A DNA stretch of 64,000 nucleotides. Origin: Himantopus leucocephalus (lineage: Eukaryota > Chordata > Aves > Charadriiformes > Recurvirostridae). The DNA lies in assembly GCA_003993805.1 (NCBI GenBank), contig RSEF01000001.1, positions 94,417,855-94,481,854 of the forward strand, read 5' to 3'. This document shows, piece by piece, positions 43,901-58,249 of this stretch; positions within the stretch are counted from its first letter, which is position 1; the number at the start of each line of letters is the position of its first letter. Below the pieces are notes generated by a model, which was not told where the DNA came from, made no database searches, and saw only the letters and a list, made by a program, of their open reading frames with translations. Position numbers and translations under genes: made by a program.

Positions 43901-46900
43901 GGAGACCAACTCCCAGTTGGAGTGCCTCAGTCCCACTGTGGGATGTGTGTCGACAGTTGGGTGCCAAACACAGAGAGCTGCACTAGGAATGGCGAGAGCC
44001 TCCAGTCCTTAAGAACCTCGTCATCCTCCTGCATCTGTGAAACTGTCACCCAGTCAGGAATGCTATTTGCAAAGGTCATGAATTCTCCTGGAGAAGTCCC
44101 TGAACAACCAGCTGCCCAGGACAGATAACTAGTGTCTTTCTGCTGCTTTCCTTCAAAACTGGGTCTGCGGTGCGAAGCACACTTTGGAAGTGTCCCTCCC
44201 CAAGAAGGGGACCCGTTTAGCAGCTACAGAGAGCCTCCATGATCTCTGAAAAGGGTCACTGCAGGTATTCAAATCCCACCATGAAAGTATTGCGTGGTAC
44301 ACATGCACCTCTACCCACCCATACCCATACGTACATACTTCAAAAGGCCATTCTAGCCATACACGTACAATTAGATTACCCTGACTGGAACACTAGAATA
44401 GGCCATAAGCTGTGAACAAAAACACCCAAACCCTTGCTGTGCCAGGAAACACTTTTTAGTGAGGCAAATCAGCCATATACAAATAAGCGGGAGTGAAGTA
44501 TCTCTGTGGTATGACTTTGGTGATGCCAGCACGTGACAGGGCACCACAGTGGCCGGGCAGCAGGGGTCTGGGATGGTGTCTGTCCAGGGAAGAAGCTCCA
44601 TTTCCAGCAGGGCTGGCAGGTCTTTCCTAGACAGAGCCATGGCAGGGGCTCCTGGGCAGGAGACACAGCTCCCAGATGACTTACCACTGCTGTTCCCTTG
44701 TCTCCTGCCAGCAAGACTTCCTACTGCACTGCTGCCTGTCCTCTGTCCACTTCTTGGGGGGGTGAGGTGGGGTGGCAGAGCTGCAACTTCATGGCACGCT
44801 GTCCCCCACTCACACCACTCCCCACACCTCTGGCTCGCTGCTGCTGGGCTCTGCACCTGAGGGACGAGGGAAGCAAGCAGGCTGTCCTGGTGGGTGTCTC
44901 TTCCTCCAGGTGGAATATGAGCTGTTCTGCAGCTCTGGACAATGGTGAGCGGTCAGTCGAGGCCTGGAGAAGGCAGTGGGAAGCAGCTGAAGCACAGATG
45001 AGTGACCGGGGCATGCCCATGTATGTGGCTGAGTATGGATGGCTGCCAGAGCCCATTTTGCTAGGGAAGCAACCATTTCCACATTCCAAGCTCCCCTTGC
45101 CATTTCCTCCACCGTATGCCCCACCCCTTGCCACCAGCAAGACAAGCAGTGACATATTTGGCTGTTCTGTGCAAATACTGCTTGTCAGAGCTGACTGTCA
45201 AAGAAAAAGATCCATCAGCCTGCTAATTAAAGAGTTCCTGTGTGTGGTGCAAGCGTCTGTCCACCCCCAAGTGCCATGCTCTTGTGGTGGAAATCTCCTT
45301 TCTTCACTTCATTATGTGGTGTAGTCTTGTAAGCATGGCACAAGCAGGTCATGCTCCTTCCTGCAAATGAGTGTAATCAAATAGATGTAGGTACTCAACA
45401 AAGCTGTGCGCACACCTTTCGCATGCTGGGACAGTCTGGCAAAAAGTTCCAGGAATAATTTGAGTGTGTATATGTATATATGGGGGGAGGGTGGTGTGTC
45501 CTTGGAAAAGGGTTCTTCCCCCACATCCTCCCTTTGACAAAGTTGAGAGGCAAAAGTAGGTTCTCAAGAGCCTTGGTCTCATATTGAGCCTCCTCCTATG
45601 TCATATAATAGAATAAATTCTGCGGTGGTTTCCCAGGGAAGCATCTGGTGCAGGATCTGGTGATCCTGGTCACTCCAGTCCCCACGTGGCCCCTTTCTAC
45701 CCCAGAACTATTACTTTCTTGCATAAGAAGTGAGACAGCCAAATAAGCAGGGACAGGCTTTGGAGACTGCTAATTATTTTGTAGCGTACCTACAAAGATG
45801 TGCCATGCATATGCCAGGGGATGTTGGACTTGTGAGTACATTAGGAATACATCAGGAGATTGTTCTGGTCAGGAAGAATGAAGCCTGGTGTAGTCCACAC
45901 CTGCATTATCTACAGGGCGTGGATCCTGAAGCAAACTACCCTCTCTTCTAAGCCTTGCAAAACCAAATAATTGGTTAACTCCAGATTGGAGTCCTGGCAA
46001 AACCCAGTATGTACACAGTGTAGATGATCAAGGAACCAAGGGCCTGGAGCAACGTAACAAAACAAACCAAAAAGACAATATAGCCATATGGTCCAACAGT
46101 TTGCTTGCAAAAAATATTAAGTCAAATGTTATCTACAAACTGCACAGTGAAACATAATTTGAGCACAGTAAAACACAATTTGAGTACAGCTTTAAAAGGT
46201 GAAGCCCCTCAAGCTCTTGCTTTCTAAAAGCAAGAGGCTTGGAGCTATATGAAGTTTTCCGCAGTTCCCATGTTTAGTACATAGGGCTACTGGTATCTTT
46301 GCTAGGTAACTTACTGCCAGTATGAGTAATAAGAGGATGGCTACTGACCAGACAAAAATCTTTGTTTCATGGAGCCCTCAGGATAATTGGCAGGGCCTTG
46401 CAGTGGAGCCACTGTCCTTTCAGTGGCAGCTAGGAGTCTGTGACAAGTGACAACTTACAGGAGAGAGCTGGTCTTCAAGCAGAGTATGATTTTCAATAGG
46501 TTGAAAATACAAATGTGTGCCAGGCCTTCCTGAAGATTTGTGCTAAGTTCATTCTATATCTAGCAAAGTGATCAAGCACTCTATGAAAGCCACTTGACTA
46601 TGGAGAATAGGGCAGTAGCAGTTACAGGCCACCGTTGCCAGTGCTTTGGAGCTAGTCTAAGTGACACTGAGAGATCAGTAGCCACAGCTATTGTTCAAAA
46701 TGCAGGAGAGGTCCATTCCATCTCGTATTACCAAGTCATTGGCAATTTCCACATTGGGTTCTCCAGAGGTGTGCTGGGATGACAGAGGCATAGACTTTCT
46801 GGATCAGTTGACTACCACTTTACAGCAGTGCAAAAGGCTTTTCCTCTGTTAACTGTGAACCATCCCTGCATGTCAGTAGTAGATGCTTGGGCAAGGGCTC

Positions 46901-49084
46901 AAGACATTGCATTAAAGAGCTCAACTGTGGAGGTACACTTCTGGAGATGCGTTTCCTTCAACCAAGGCATTCTCCCCTTGCCTCGATGAAGGTCAATACG
47001 ACGACCATGTCTCCTAGGTACTTGGCAAACCTGCTGACTCTTTGCTCCCATGGTTCATGAAAAAAGTTACTTGGAACCTTTACCCTTATCCAAAACACTT
47101 TAGTTTACATGTAAACAACTTTAGGTATGCATTTGGCCAGTTGAAAACTACATGAAGATCATTTGTGCTCAGGCTTCACATGGAAATATACTTCTTCCCT
47201 GGGATTCTTGAGTCCCAGGTGATGTCTGGACAGTGCTGGCTAAAAGTTGGGAGCAGCAGGTAGTGAAAAATGTCTGGAAACTAAACCACCAGAATCTCAT
47301 CAGGCTGCTAACGAAAATAGGATAGGTCAGATTAAGAGAAAGCCCTATAAAACCATTTTCTGGAGAGTGACTGATGGTTTCAGAGAGAGTGTTAGACTTG
47401 GTGCTGCCAAAAGAAACAAATGGGATATTTACAAAGCTATTTCTCTAGATCAGTGTTGCTTTTCCTGGGCCTCCCACCAACAGCTTTCTTCCCAACACCT
47501 TGGTATGTAGTGTTCAATGTGGTGAAAAGAACTGCTGGGTCCTACCAGCAATAATCCTTTTGCATCCTGTTTGTTTGAGCTTTATGGCCATGGTCTCCAA
47601 AACCCTGTCCTCCAAAGGCAGTCATCAAGCCTCTATCTTAAGAATATAAAACAACAATGAGATTCGATAAAAAAGAAAGGATGCGTTTGTATTGAAAACA
47701 TGATTTTGAAGCAGAACAGAAAAGATTGTGGATTTGTGGAAGGGTGTGGTAAATTTAAAACAGCGCAAGAGCCATGTATTATATCCAGACAATGTATAGG
47801 CAGGCAGTGCATGATGACATAACCACAGCATCCTCAGATGTAACACCTTGAAAGAGAAGGAGCCGCCTTCGTGAGTTCCAGACATCCACTTGCTTTGGGA
47901 CACACCAGACAGCCTGCATTTCTCCAATGCAGTAAAATGGCTCCAATTTTTTCCTGATCCAAGAAAGAGGAAATCTGCATAGAGGTCCAAATTTGAACCT
48001 ACATATGGGATATTGTCTGTATCCATTCCCTCCTAAGTTTCAAAAGGAGGCATTCCACAGGGGCTAGACTATACACTGCAAATGAGTCATCTTTTGGAAT
48101 GGGACAGAGAAGGCTAAAGGGTATGGATCAGTACTGAGAGGAATGCTTTGAAGAATATGGATGAAAGTGTGGTCTGGTTGATGCAGTTCGTTACCTCTAT
48201 CTCCTCAGACTTGGTATCACTGCAGACAGGTATCAGCTCTTGGGTGCCAAAAGCTTAAATTCAACTTAATGAATTAGCTTGCAGTTAAGATTAGAGGGAC
48301 ACTGAATTGTAGACTCTTTCTGACTCTTCCATGTTCCATATTGTCAGGCTCCTGGCTTGGTTTTGAGGCTGGAATGACTCCCTCATTAGACTCAGAATTC
48401 ATTTTGTCTTTCAGCTTACACTAATGAGAAGCCTACAGTATGCTGCATCCTGTCTGCTTTGCTCTCGTACCAGACTATACCAGAGTCCTAGAGTCTCCAT
48501 TTGTGTTTGCTCTTGACTTGAAAATTGTTGTTCTCCAAATCCCTGCACCTCCAAGCAAGGAATGGAATTTCAAGTTACATAGTTGGTGCCCTGTGCCTGA
48601 AGGATTCCACTCTCCTAAACATAGCAATTGTTTATCTGATTTGAGAGACCATGAGACCAGAACTCTTCTCATCTACAATTGTTTCAACTCTTTCTTCCAT
48701 CTGACAGTAAACTAAGGAAGAAGTAGTAAATATGAAAGTGTGATAAATGTTCTCTTACCTACTGCAGATTAAAATGAACTTTGGGGAGATAGAAAGGAAG
48801 AGCAGCCTTCTGTGAGAGCAGAGAAAAGCTAAGGACCTCCAAAATACAGAAGACATGCTCTTGCATTAAGTGCACCTTATGTTTCAGGGCCTTACTATAT
48901 AAGAATGGGCCTACTACACGTGAGCAATAGAAATGGGAAACTTTTTGAAACATTGTGATGGCTGGTTGTAGTAGTATACTGTGAAAAAAACCCCCATATA
49001 TTCAATCAATGTATGTCTTGATTCCATTTAAAATTGCTTTTCTGTCACAAACATGGACAGAACAGGACTGGCTGAAGATTAAAG
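40901..49084. other. Intergenic region between ZYX and FAM131B, first half
   Basis: No gene is supported. A 208-codon open frame at 44698-45324 and an opposing 161-codon frame at 44371-44856 overlap in a GC-richer patch, have no recognisable domains and look like chance frames. Confidence 0.5.
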
Positions 49085-49222
49085 ATGCTAGGTGAGGACA
49101 AGCCACTGCCCATCAGGTTCAACAGGGCTTTGAGCAACCTGATCTAGTGAAAGATGGCAGGGCGCTGTTGGCCTAGGTGATCTTTAAAGGTCCCTTCCAA
49201 CCCAAACAATTCTATGAAGAAG
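49085..49222 (+). mobile_element. CR1 3' terminal fragment
   Basis: 'GGGCTTTGAGCAACCTGATC' followed by 'TAGTGAAAGATGGCAGG' and 'GATCTTTAAAGGTCCCTTCC' is a CR1 3' end. A similar subfamily is seen at 16900-16999. Confidence 0.92.
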
Positions 49223-52200
49223 GACTTGCAGACATTAAAAAACACTAGTGATTCACAGCAGGGGTACCCAACTGCAGTTGCTGGCCAGTCATGAGCTCAG
49301 CCAGGTTTAAGAAAAAACAGCATGACTGTCTGCCAGCACAAAAGCACAGCATTGTTAAAGAATGCCCTGGCCAGCAGGCATTATCGCCTGACGGTTGCTT
49401 TGTTCCAAGGCAGTAGCACTCCTTCATATGTGTGGGAAGTGACAGGGTTACTGGTTGCCGGACCACTTGCTGTCCAGACTGTCTTTCCTGTACATGGACT
49501 TCAGGGCCTTTGCCTTAGCCCAGTACCAATACATATGCCTCCAGATACTGTGCTGTGCAACAATAACCATTATTATTCCAGGAGTTTCTAGTGGCCATCT
49601 CTTGAATTGCATTGGTGCCACAAGAACCAGGAAGTCTGGGGATTTCTTTTGAGGTTCAGCTATGATCACAGTGGGTTTGAGGACGGGATGCTCTCCTTTC
49701 CTGGCCTGCTTCTGGTAGGGGATGCCTGCTGGCCAGAAGTACCTGAGGGTATCATCGGGATGTCAAGGTCTGCAAGACAATAAGAAGAAAAGGTAGCAAG
49801 GCAGCCCCTTCTGAGATCTTGTTCCTCACATTTCATCAGAGAACACAGAAAGAAGCAAGGCCCAAAGGTGCTTATTAAGGAGGCTGTCAGCAGGTGAAAA
49901 CGTTTCACCTCAGAAGACTTGGAAACACAGATGGGAATGGAAGGTCACCTCCAAATAAGCACAGAGGCAAGCATTCTGGAACCCACTGTATTTCTTATGG
50001 AGTGCAGCACAGTACAGCAGGTAGATGTATTCAGATCCTCCAGAACAGGCCTGACTTGATTCCAAAAATAGCTTGAGTCAATGTTGATTTGCCAGAGTCT
50101 ACTCACAGCAGCTGTGTGCTCTCTGCTATATGGCAAAGGGTACTTTCTGGAGATCTTTTAAATATGAGGGTCATTCTGTCAGTGCATGAGTGAACAGTTT
50201 AAGTCGATATTTTGCTTCTGGATACATTATACTATCATTATTCCAGACATAAGAATTTGGCAGTGAGGACAGAATTGCTAGCTTTTTAAATAAGAGGTAT
50301 TCAGACTTGATTTTAAGCTTTTGGGTATTTCTGTATGTTTTTATTACGATTTGTGTAACTCCAAAACCATAATGTAGGAAAAAAAAACCCCTTATTTTTA
50401 AAAGAGTTAATATCTACAGTTTCTGCAAGCTTCTAGTCCCCCATCTCCAATATATCAAAGGGAGAGTGAGGAGATGACAACTGATATTTTGTAAGGCTAA
50501 AAATATTGTGCCTTTTTACATAACACTGGGAATTTAAAAAGCACATTAACTGCTTGCAGATTATTTTTAAAAATGCAGCTTGAGCAACATCACTAGTATA
50601 GATTCAAATGACATTTAGGAGAAGTAGCTTCTGTATGTTTCACTGTTTGGAAACCAGTCAGTCAGTAGAGAATGAAGTGAACGTTTTAAAAAAGGCAAAA
50701 TAAGACTCAGAGTGCATCAAAGATGCCTGCACCCTAATATACACCTCACATTTATGTCATTAGTGGTGTCTGTTTTCCTAGTGCATACCACGTACCCTTT
50801 TTGACCCTCCAAAGCAACCTCCTCAGACCTCCTTTCTCGGCACTACCTACCTGATGGTGAGGAACTCACTCATCTTCCCATTTCATGTGCCACTAGAAAA
50901 GCCCCAGGCCATGGTAGAAGAAACCAGAATTTCAGAGCATGGCTCAGTCTACCGCCAGCCTCATTCCACATGAGCAGGCATTTACTTGGTTCAGAGACAA
51001 GGTAAGGACATACAAGGATGCAGAACAGATTTATGAAAGATGACCTGAATGGGTTGCTGAGTGGGTGAAGTTTGTGGCAGATGAAGCAGGCCAGACTTGC
51101 TAATTCTTTGATACTGAGCTGCAGTTTGAGAGAGCGATGGTTCAAATGGAAGGTGATGCCTGATTTTATGCAGTAGGTCAGTGTGCTACAAAGGCATCAA
51201 CAAAATGCTAACAAACTGCACCACCACAGTTCCAGATGGTAAATTCCTTTTCTATGTCTTCTGTAAAGTCTAGAAATGGGAACTGTATGAAGGATGAGAT
51301 CTTATTTAATATATATAGAACAGAACATGACACTTCTGCATCACTCTGGATAAAAATCAAATATGAAGATGCTGAGAGAGTATTGCACTTGCTAAAAGTC
51401 AGCAATGTTGTTCTGAAAAACCGTGAAGCTACAAATCCTTAAGAAAAACTAATGGAAGGCAAGTATCAAGGTAAGGTGAGAAAAGAATGGCAAACACTGA
51501 GCATTGAACATTTATGCATATACCAATACACCAAACCTATGTGTTATAAAGAAAGGTGATTGTATTTTGAGAGAATACTGCCAGATAAGCAAGGTCATAC
51601 AACTGGGATCTTGCAGCAAAGTAGGTATGGGAGCACTGTCTGTTGTTAGCTTACAGCTAGCTCCATGCTCACCTGCTCTTTATGTGCTGGGATGACATAC
51701 CTCTCCACTGTAGAAATTCTTAAAATTTGTTTCATAAATATATTTTTAAAAAAATTCAACCTGTGTTGAAATGAGTGTGTTTTTAACGTATCTGGCTAAC
51801 ATCAAAAGTATTTCATACCTCTGAGTAAGACTGTCTTTAATTTGGGACACTCCATCAGTGTTCAGTTTCCAATAGATGGTGCCAGGATATCCAAAGCATG
51901 TGTCTCTACTTCGGCAGGATAGGCCAATTTGAGAATTCACCGTGCATGGTAAGTGGAGAAATAATCTTTCGGTGCTCACCACTACTTGTCTTCAGCAATA
52001 TGGTACAAAATACCCAGGGTGATTTTTTGATAAATACATTATTGAGGGGGTGGATTTATTAGTTCTGTCTCAGCAGTGAACTAATATGGTCTCATAAAGT
52101 TTTTATGACCTCTGGGTGCACTCAGAACAAGATCACATTTCTTGGATGTGAGCAGAGGTAAGCATGAGTTTATATCACAACATGTAATGCAAACATATCC

Positions 52201-55200
52201 TTCTTCTATACCTCCATCTATTGTCCCTTCTAATCTTCAGTTGATTCACACAGCCTCAAACATTTTCCCATCTTGAAAGGACTCAACCTTCCACTTATGT
52301 CAGGTAAGTTACACCACTTTCAGGATCTGAACTACATTGGCACTGCTTTTTTCATTCTTTGAGCCTCATAAAAAGCCTTTCTGTTTGTCTCCTGCACCGA
52401 AGGAGCTCCGAACAAGAAGGAACAACTGTATGAGTCATTTTGCTATCTCATTTACTTTTCAGTCCACATGAAAATCCTATCAGTGGCTAATACAGCTTGA
52501 TGTAGAATTAACTCTTGTGGCATCTACTCCATTACTTCTATGAAGCAATTACAGAGATCTCTGCCAGAAGCAGCATTTACTGGGGAATCCATACTGCCAG
52601 TGGCAGGAGGCCAGCAGAGAAGCATATTGGAGCAACAGTCCCCAGAGGACGATTTCTGCCTCTATAGATCTGATACAGATACTATTTTTGTAAACATCTC
52701 CTACTCATGAACTTCATAGGCCTCTGTATATTTTCCACAGCTGAAGACACAACTTGCAAAGAAGCATGTAGGAATTTTCTCCATGTCTTTCTGCGATAGT
52801 ACTTGGTCAGGCCACAGGATTTTAAATAAGGATTTTGAAAAGGATCAGAGAAGGAGGAGGTGGTGAACAATCATTTTCCAGAGCCTTTTCATGGGAGGAT
52901 AGACCTGGTTGCCAGTGAGACCTCTGGGAACAAGAAGTAATCTTAGGATGAATGATAGACAAAAGGAAGACATTTTAAATTATTTGGGAGTTGGCAATGT
53001 TTACTTGAAAGTGGAACGTTAGGTGGCAAGATTTATATTGGTAATTTTTTTCATTTTAACTGGTTTAAATGGCAGCTAAGGAAGACAACCAGCGGCGCAT
53101 TACCTACTGTGATATAATCTGCATCCCTGATAATTAATTGATGAAAAGAATAAATTTACTAAGCAGGTAGGGCAGTGACAATATCTCTGTGTTTTATAAG
53201 CAGTGTTTCTTAGGAAGAAGCTGTTCCATCATTTATAATTTATAAGATATTTATATTTATATAGAGCTATAGGGAACATCTGGAAAATAGGTTTAATAGC
53301 TTCATCAATGGCTTACAGAAAAGATAAACAATACTGAACAGGTGTCTCTTAAAAAGCAAACAGTTAACAATTCACAGCATGAGCCTGTCTTCAGGATTAT
53401 GATGGAGGTGCCTCAGTGTGGATTTGGAACAAGTTGTTCAAAATCAGAGCTAGTTCTGAAACTGCTTTGCCCTGTGCTATTACCAGCCCCTGTACCGGGC
53501 ACAAGGTCACTATCTTTAGCTCTGCTGGAAGTATGTTTTCTTCCCCCAGCCATCCCTGCTCAGACCTACAGTGACCACTCTGCCTGTGTGCAGGGGCAAG
53601 GGGGTAAGAGACTGCTGGGGGCACAGATCCTCGTCTGTTCCCAACTCACCTTGGCATTCAGCCCCAAAACCAGGTAGTACTCATCTAGGAGCACATGCTT
53701 AATGAGCTGATTATGGCATCTCAGACAATTTCTCTGTTGCATTCATGGCAAAGGTGCAGAAGTGGGGTGGCAGAGAGGTCAAGGGAGCCCTTCCACCAGC
53801 AGCATCCACCTAGTTGGGGCAGCTCTGAACCTCTGCTCTGCAAACTGAAGTTCCTAAGGGCAGTGACGTACAGCCCATGACAGCTCTTCCTTCTCTCTTG
53901 CCCAGCATGTGTCTCACAACAGGGTCTGTGGAGGAGAAGGTCTACAGCTCGACAAGAAACAGAGGGCACATAATTTCACTCATCATACAAATAATTTAGG
54001 AGGCTGCAAGTGGCTGTCTCCCATTGCTGCTTCCTTCTGAGATACCCAGCTATGTAAAGAATCTATCCATGTTTCTCTCTCTAGATACTTAAATATCTCC
54101 ATCTCCTAAACCTGTATGAAAACTTGTGAAGATCTTTCAGACCAACATTTAAATCAGCACTATACAAAATGTGTTTTGTACACAATTTCCTACATGAAAT
54201 TATAGCCTCATTGTTTAAACAAGTACCTGCAATGCTTAGAGAAAATATTCAGAGCCTGTCAGAAAGTGTATTTCAAAGAAAACAAAACAATTTATGTTTT
54301 GTCATTTGCCTCCTGTTTCTTGCAGCAGCAGTGGGAATACTCTTGCTCAGGAAGAGCAAGGACAGAAACTGTGGGGGACAGTTAGATTTGTGCTGTTTCA
54401 GTCCCTTGTTAAAAGATTCAGTCCTGTCACTTCCCTCCTACATGACAATTTTAATGAAATCATATTCTCATGAAATCGTATATTTCTTCCGAATGTAAAA
54501 CAGCTACTGTTTTCTTATGCTACTGCATGATAGATGTTCTATTTTAACCAAATTTAGGAAGTAAATGTTAGGTATTTGCTTACTGAAAACTAGAAATTGT
54601 TCACTGATGATGAGCTCCCTGTTGCATGTAAACTACTGTATGGAAGATTCAAGCAGCTGTGTGAAAACTGATAGCTGATAGTCTGACAAAGTCTTCCCAA
54701 CTTCTAATGAGAAGGAAATTTGCTTTAAATATGTAGATTTATGTACACAAGTTCCATAATGAATAAATGTATAAGTAAGAACCAAAAGGTGGTGAAGAGT
54801 CTATCCTTTGATTAAATCAACTATATTAAAAATGGCAGGCAAAGCATGGCTGTAGGTGCCAAGACAGGTAGTGCTTCCAGCAGCTAAGTGATATTAATTC
54901 CAAATGAGAAAAGGAGAGAGCTTGTGGCATCAGGACATGTGAGACAGCCATGAGACAGGCCAATAGTTCTGTGGAGTGAATGAATGGACACCCGGGTATA
55001 ACCCTCCTCCTTTCTAGTCCTCTTTCTCTGCTGTGCACGGCCGACACTTGCCTTGCAGCAGCACAGATGCCTGCCACATCCCTGTGTAAGCTACCACCTC
55101 GCTAAAGCAGCATAAGACAAAACCATCAAGAACTGGAAAGCTGCTTTTCAGGCACGGTAGGTGCTAGGACTTGCTCCCCTGCCTGTGGAATCGCACCCTG

Positions 55201-56500
55201 AGGCAGAAGTCAGAACAGACTGATGTAGGTGATAGTGTAGCTTAATGAAAGGAAAGCCAAATGTGCGCTTGCTAGGACCTGCGGTATAACTTTGAGCTTG
55301 ACACAAAGCGATAGACAAGCTAAAGCATCACGCAGGGGGAATAAAGTAAGAGTCAATGTGACTTACCTGAAATCTTCACTGAAAAGGAAACCAGGGCAGA
55401 GATCACCCACAGTGCAGAAAGGAGGTTCATAGAGGAACGGTTTTAGATTGGGTGGGTGGGTGAGGGGGAGAAGGGGATTAAAATGAAACCAGAGTCTCTC
55501 TGAACAGAGGAAAAGAAAGTGCCCACAGCTGTGTCAGTGATACATCTTCTCAGGCTAGGATGAGATGCAAATGCTGTTTGGTGGGCTTTGTGGTGAAACT
55601 CCTGAGGACAGCTGTCCTGATCAATCTGTCTAAACCCGACTGTCAGTGACAACAGTTGGCTGGGCAGCCACTAACTTACAAAATATTTATCTGAGACAGG
55701 CCTTATATTTTCTTAATATACCACCCTTCCTATTCCAGTGTTTCCCCTTTCCTTGCATTTAGACCTGTAAGTCAATACGCATGCTGAAACACCTCTGGTT
55801 AACATAAAGTTCCACCAGATCTATGGTTTCTCATAATGTTTATAATTTAGGCTTCAAGAGTGCAGATGCATCAGGAAAAATACCTTTAGTGAGTCATTCA
55901 AAAAGACTAGATGAAAACTGATAGGTTTGGAAGTACATGGGGGAGGAGGAAGGAGGAGTAAAATAGGGAAAGAATTCTAGCTGTGGAAAAACTCCCTCCT
56001 CAGCAGAGATCTAATGTGCTGTATCCAGTGATAAGCATTATAGCACCAGAGGAGACTCTCACTGGCCTCGGGCACCCAGACAGGGGGAGGCTATGATCTC
56101 TTATGCTTCAGCAGTGTCATAGTCACCATACTCAGTAAATCTTCAATACCATGAAGAAGGGAAAAGATGGAATAGCTGCTTATATTCAGACATTGCTATC
56201 TTTTATTTCTGCCCGTGTCCTTCCTATGTAAATTTCAGTTCGTAAACTGACTGTGAGTAGACTTCCTGCTGATTGTTTCAGAGGCTCAGGCAAAATATGT
56301 TCTGTGTAAAGTCTTTTTTTTTTTTTAATTTTTTTTTCTTCTTTAGGCTGACTGTAAGTTGTGAATGGGAAAACAAATGAACTTACTTATTCCCCATTAC
56401 TGCTGTTAATCAGGGATATTCAGCAGTTTTGAGTGACTTCTCAGCAACGCAGACAGAAACTGAATTTTCCAGGCCCGAGGATGAGAACAAAATGGCTCAT
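49223..56500. other. Intergenic region, second half
   Basis: No exon, RNA gene or well-preserved repeat was recognised. It is AT-leaning, with a poly-T run near 56316-56340 shortly before the CpG island. Confidence 0.5.
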
Positions 56501-57570
56501 TTGGGATCAGCAGAATTCAATTTGCCGTTACTAGAGATTGGTGGAAGGAAGGTGGTGAGCTCAGCGAGGCTTTTGGGGTGAAGGAAGCACAAAGAAAGGG
56601 AGAAATCACAAGCGTTTCCGAGAGCGAAGGTGGAAGGCGCAGAGCGGGGCAGAGTGCGCGGTGCCGGGGAAGCAGGCCGGGAGGGCGCTGCCTGTTGCTG
56701 CCGCTATCAGGTGAGGCAGAATTTGGGCTACGAAGGGGGCAGACCCAACAGCACCTTCTCCACCTGCAGAGATCCCTCCTCGCTGCCATGTTAGCGGGGA
56801 GGACGTGGGAAGGGCCTCAGCGCTCTCCCGCAGAGCTGAGCTTCCTCCTTTCACCGTTTTGCGGGGCGGCGGGGAGAGGGCAGCGCCGCACACCCGCCCC
56901 TCCGCAGGAAGCCCCCCATCTTCCCCGGGGCTCCGGAAGGGGCAGAGCAGACAGGGGACCACCGTCCACCCGGCCCGGCCCGGCCCGTCGCCGGGGCCGC
57001 GGCCGCCCGCCCCTCGGCGGCTCCCGCAGTCCCCGCAGAGCTGCGGCCGGGCCGCCCCGGCTCCGCCGAGCAGCGGGAGCGAGGGAGCGCGCCAGGCCCT
57101 CCCAGGGGAGGCGGCCGGGCGGCCGCTAGGGGGCCGCCTGTAATTGAGCCGGCAACTGTAGTTACCGGGAAACCGCGCCCGCCGCCGCCTCCATCCCCAG
57201 CGCCACCGCACCCCTCACTTCTTCTTCCGGGGACCCTCCCGCTTTCCCCCTTCCCCACCTGCTCGCCGCCCCCCCCCGGCCTGCGGCACCGCCCGCCGCT
57301 CACCTGTGCCGGCCCCCCGCCCCACTCCCCTCCCCTCTCCCGGTGGGCGGGAGGGGGCCCCGCGCCGCCCGTCCCCCCCCCCCCGNGCCTCCGCCCCGCC
57401 GCCGGCCCCGTCCCGCGCTCCCCGAGGGCGGAGGGCCCGGCCCGGCCCGGCCCTGCCTCCCCGGGCCGCGGAGACCGGCAGCCAATCGGAGCGGTGCTGC
57501 CGGGGCCGGAGCTGTTTACCCAATCTCAGCCCGCCTCCCCGTCGGGGTGCCGCCGAAGGGGGGGGCGGGT

Positions 57571-57601
57571 GGAGGAGTCCGGGGGGGGGGGGGTGGGGGG
57601 G
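57571..57601. repeat. G-rich run, possible G-quadruplex
   Basis: Long uninterrupted G tracts separated by single T bases, about 330 bases upstream of the FAM131B ATG. On this strand they can form a G-quadruplex. Run length may be inaccurate. Confidence 0.6.
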
Positions 57602-57909
57602 GACACGGCACGGCGGAGGCAGGGACGCGGCCGTGGCGAGGGAGCCGCAAGGGGAGCGGGAACAAAAGCGCGAAGGCGCGGCGGGGGCAGATGCCAAGCC
57701 CGGCCGGCGGGCTCCCCTCCCGCCTGCGTCGCCCCGGCGAGGGCACCCCGCGCTCGTACCTGACCATGACCCCGCGCCGGTCCCGGCTGGGCCACCCCGG
57801 CGTTTCCCGCTGAAGGGGACCGGCTCCTTTCCGACCTCCCCCGCTCCCTTCCTCCTCCGCCTCCTCGCTGCTGAGGCTGCCGCCTCTCCCCGGAGCCCCT
57901 GCCGGAGTG

Positions 57910-57937
57910 ATGGGCTGCATCGGATCCCGCACTGTGG
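57910..57937 (+). CDS. FAM131B: FAM131B first coding exon (partial gene)
   Basis: ATG starts MGCIGSRTV and the exon ends in phase 1 at a strong donor, GTGG|GTAAGG. The peptide matches the alternative N terminus of FAM131B as I recall it, and the position next to ZYX in divergent orientation matches human synteny. Gly2 with Cys3 is a classical potential myristoylation plus palmitoylation signal, so the isoform may be membrane-attached. FAM131 proteins are poorly characterised. The next exon is not found up to 64000, implying a first intron longer than 6 kb. A FAM131 paralogue is the main alternative. Confidence 0.8.
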
Positions 57938-58220
57938 GTAAGGCGTTGGCGGGGACGGCGACGGAGGATGCTCGGGCAGCCGCGGCCCCCGCCCGGGTAA
58001 CGGCACGACGGCCCCGGGCACGGCGGGGTGACCGGTGGCCCCTCGCAGCCCCCCTCCCGGCCGCCCAGGGCCCGTCCAGCGCCATTAACTGCGCGCTACC
58101 CTTCCCCACCTCCCCCTGCCCCGGTCCCCCGTGGCGCGGCGCGGCGCGGAGCCCTGGCCGGTGGCCTAGGTGCTGGCCCGCGGGGACGTGGGGAGCGGGG
58201 CTGCGGGGCACGGCACGGCC

Positions 58221-58249
58221 CGGGGGGGGGGGGGGGGGGGGGGNGGGGG
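58221..58249. repeat. Poly-G run with N
   Basis: A run of more than 25 G contains one N at 58244. It lies in FAM131B intron 1, about 290 bases after the exon. Confidence 0.85.

Noticed and set aside
44371..45324. 208- and 161-codon open frames on opposite strands
   Set aside because: They have no domain or homolog that I recognise, no codon structure distinguishing one strand, and no splice or promoter context.
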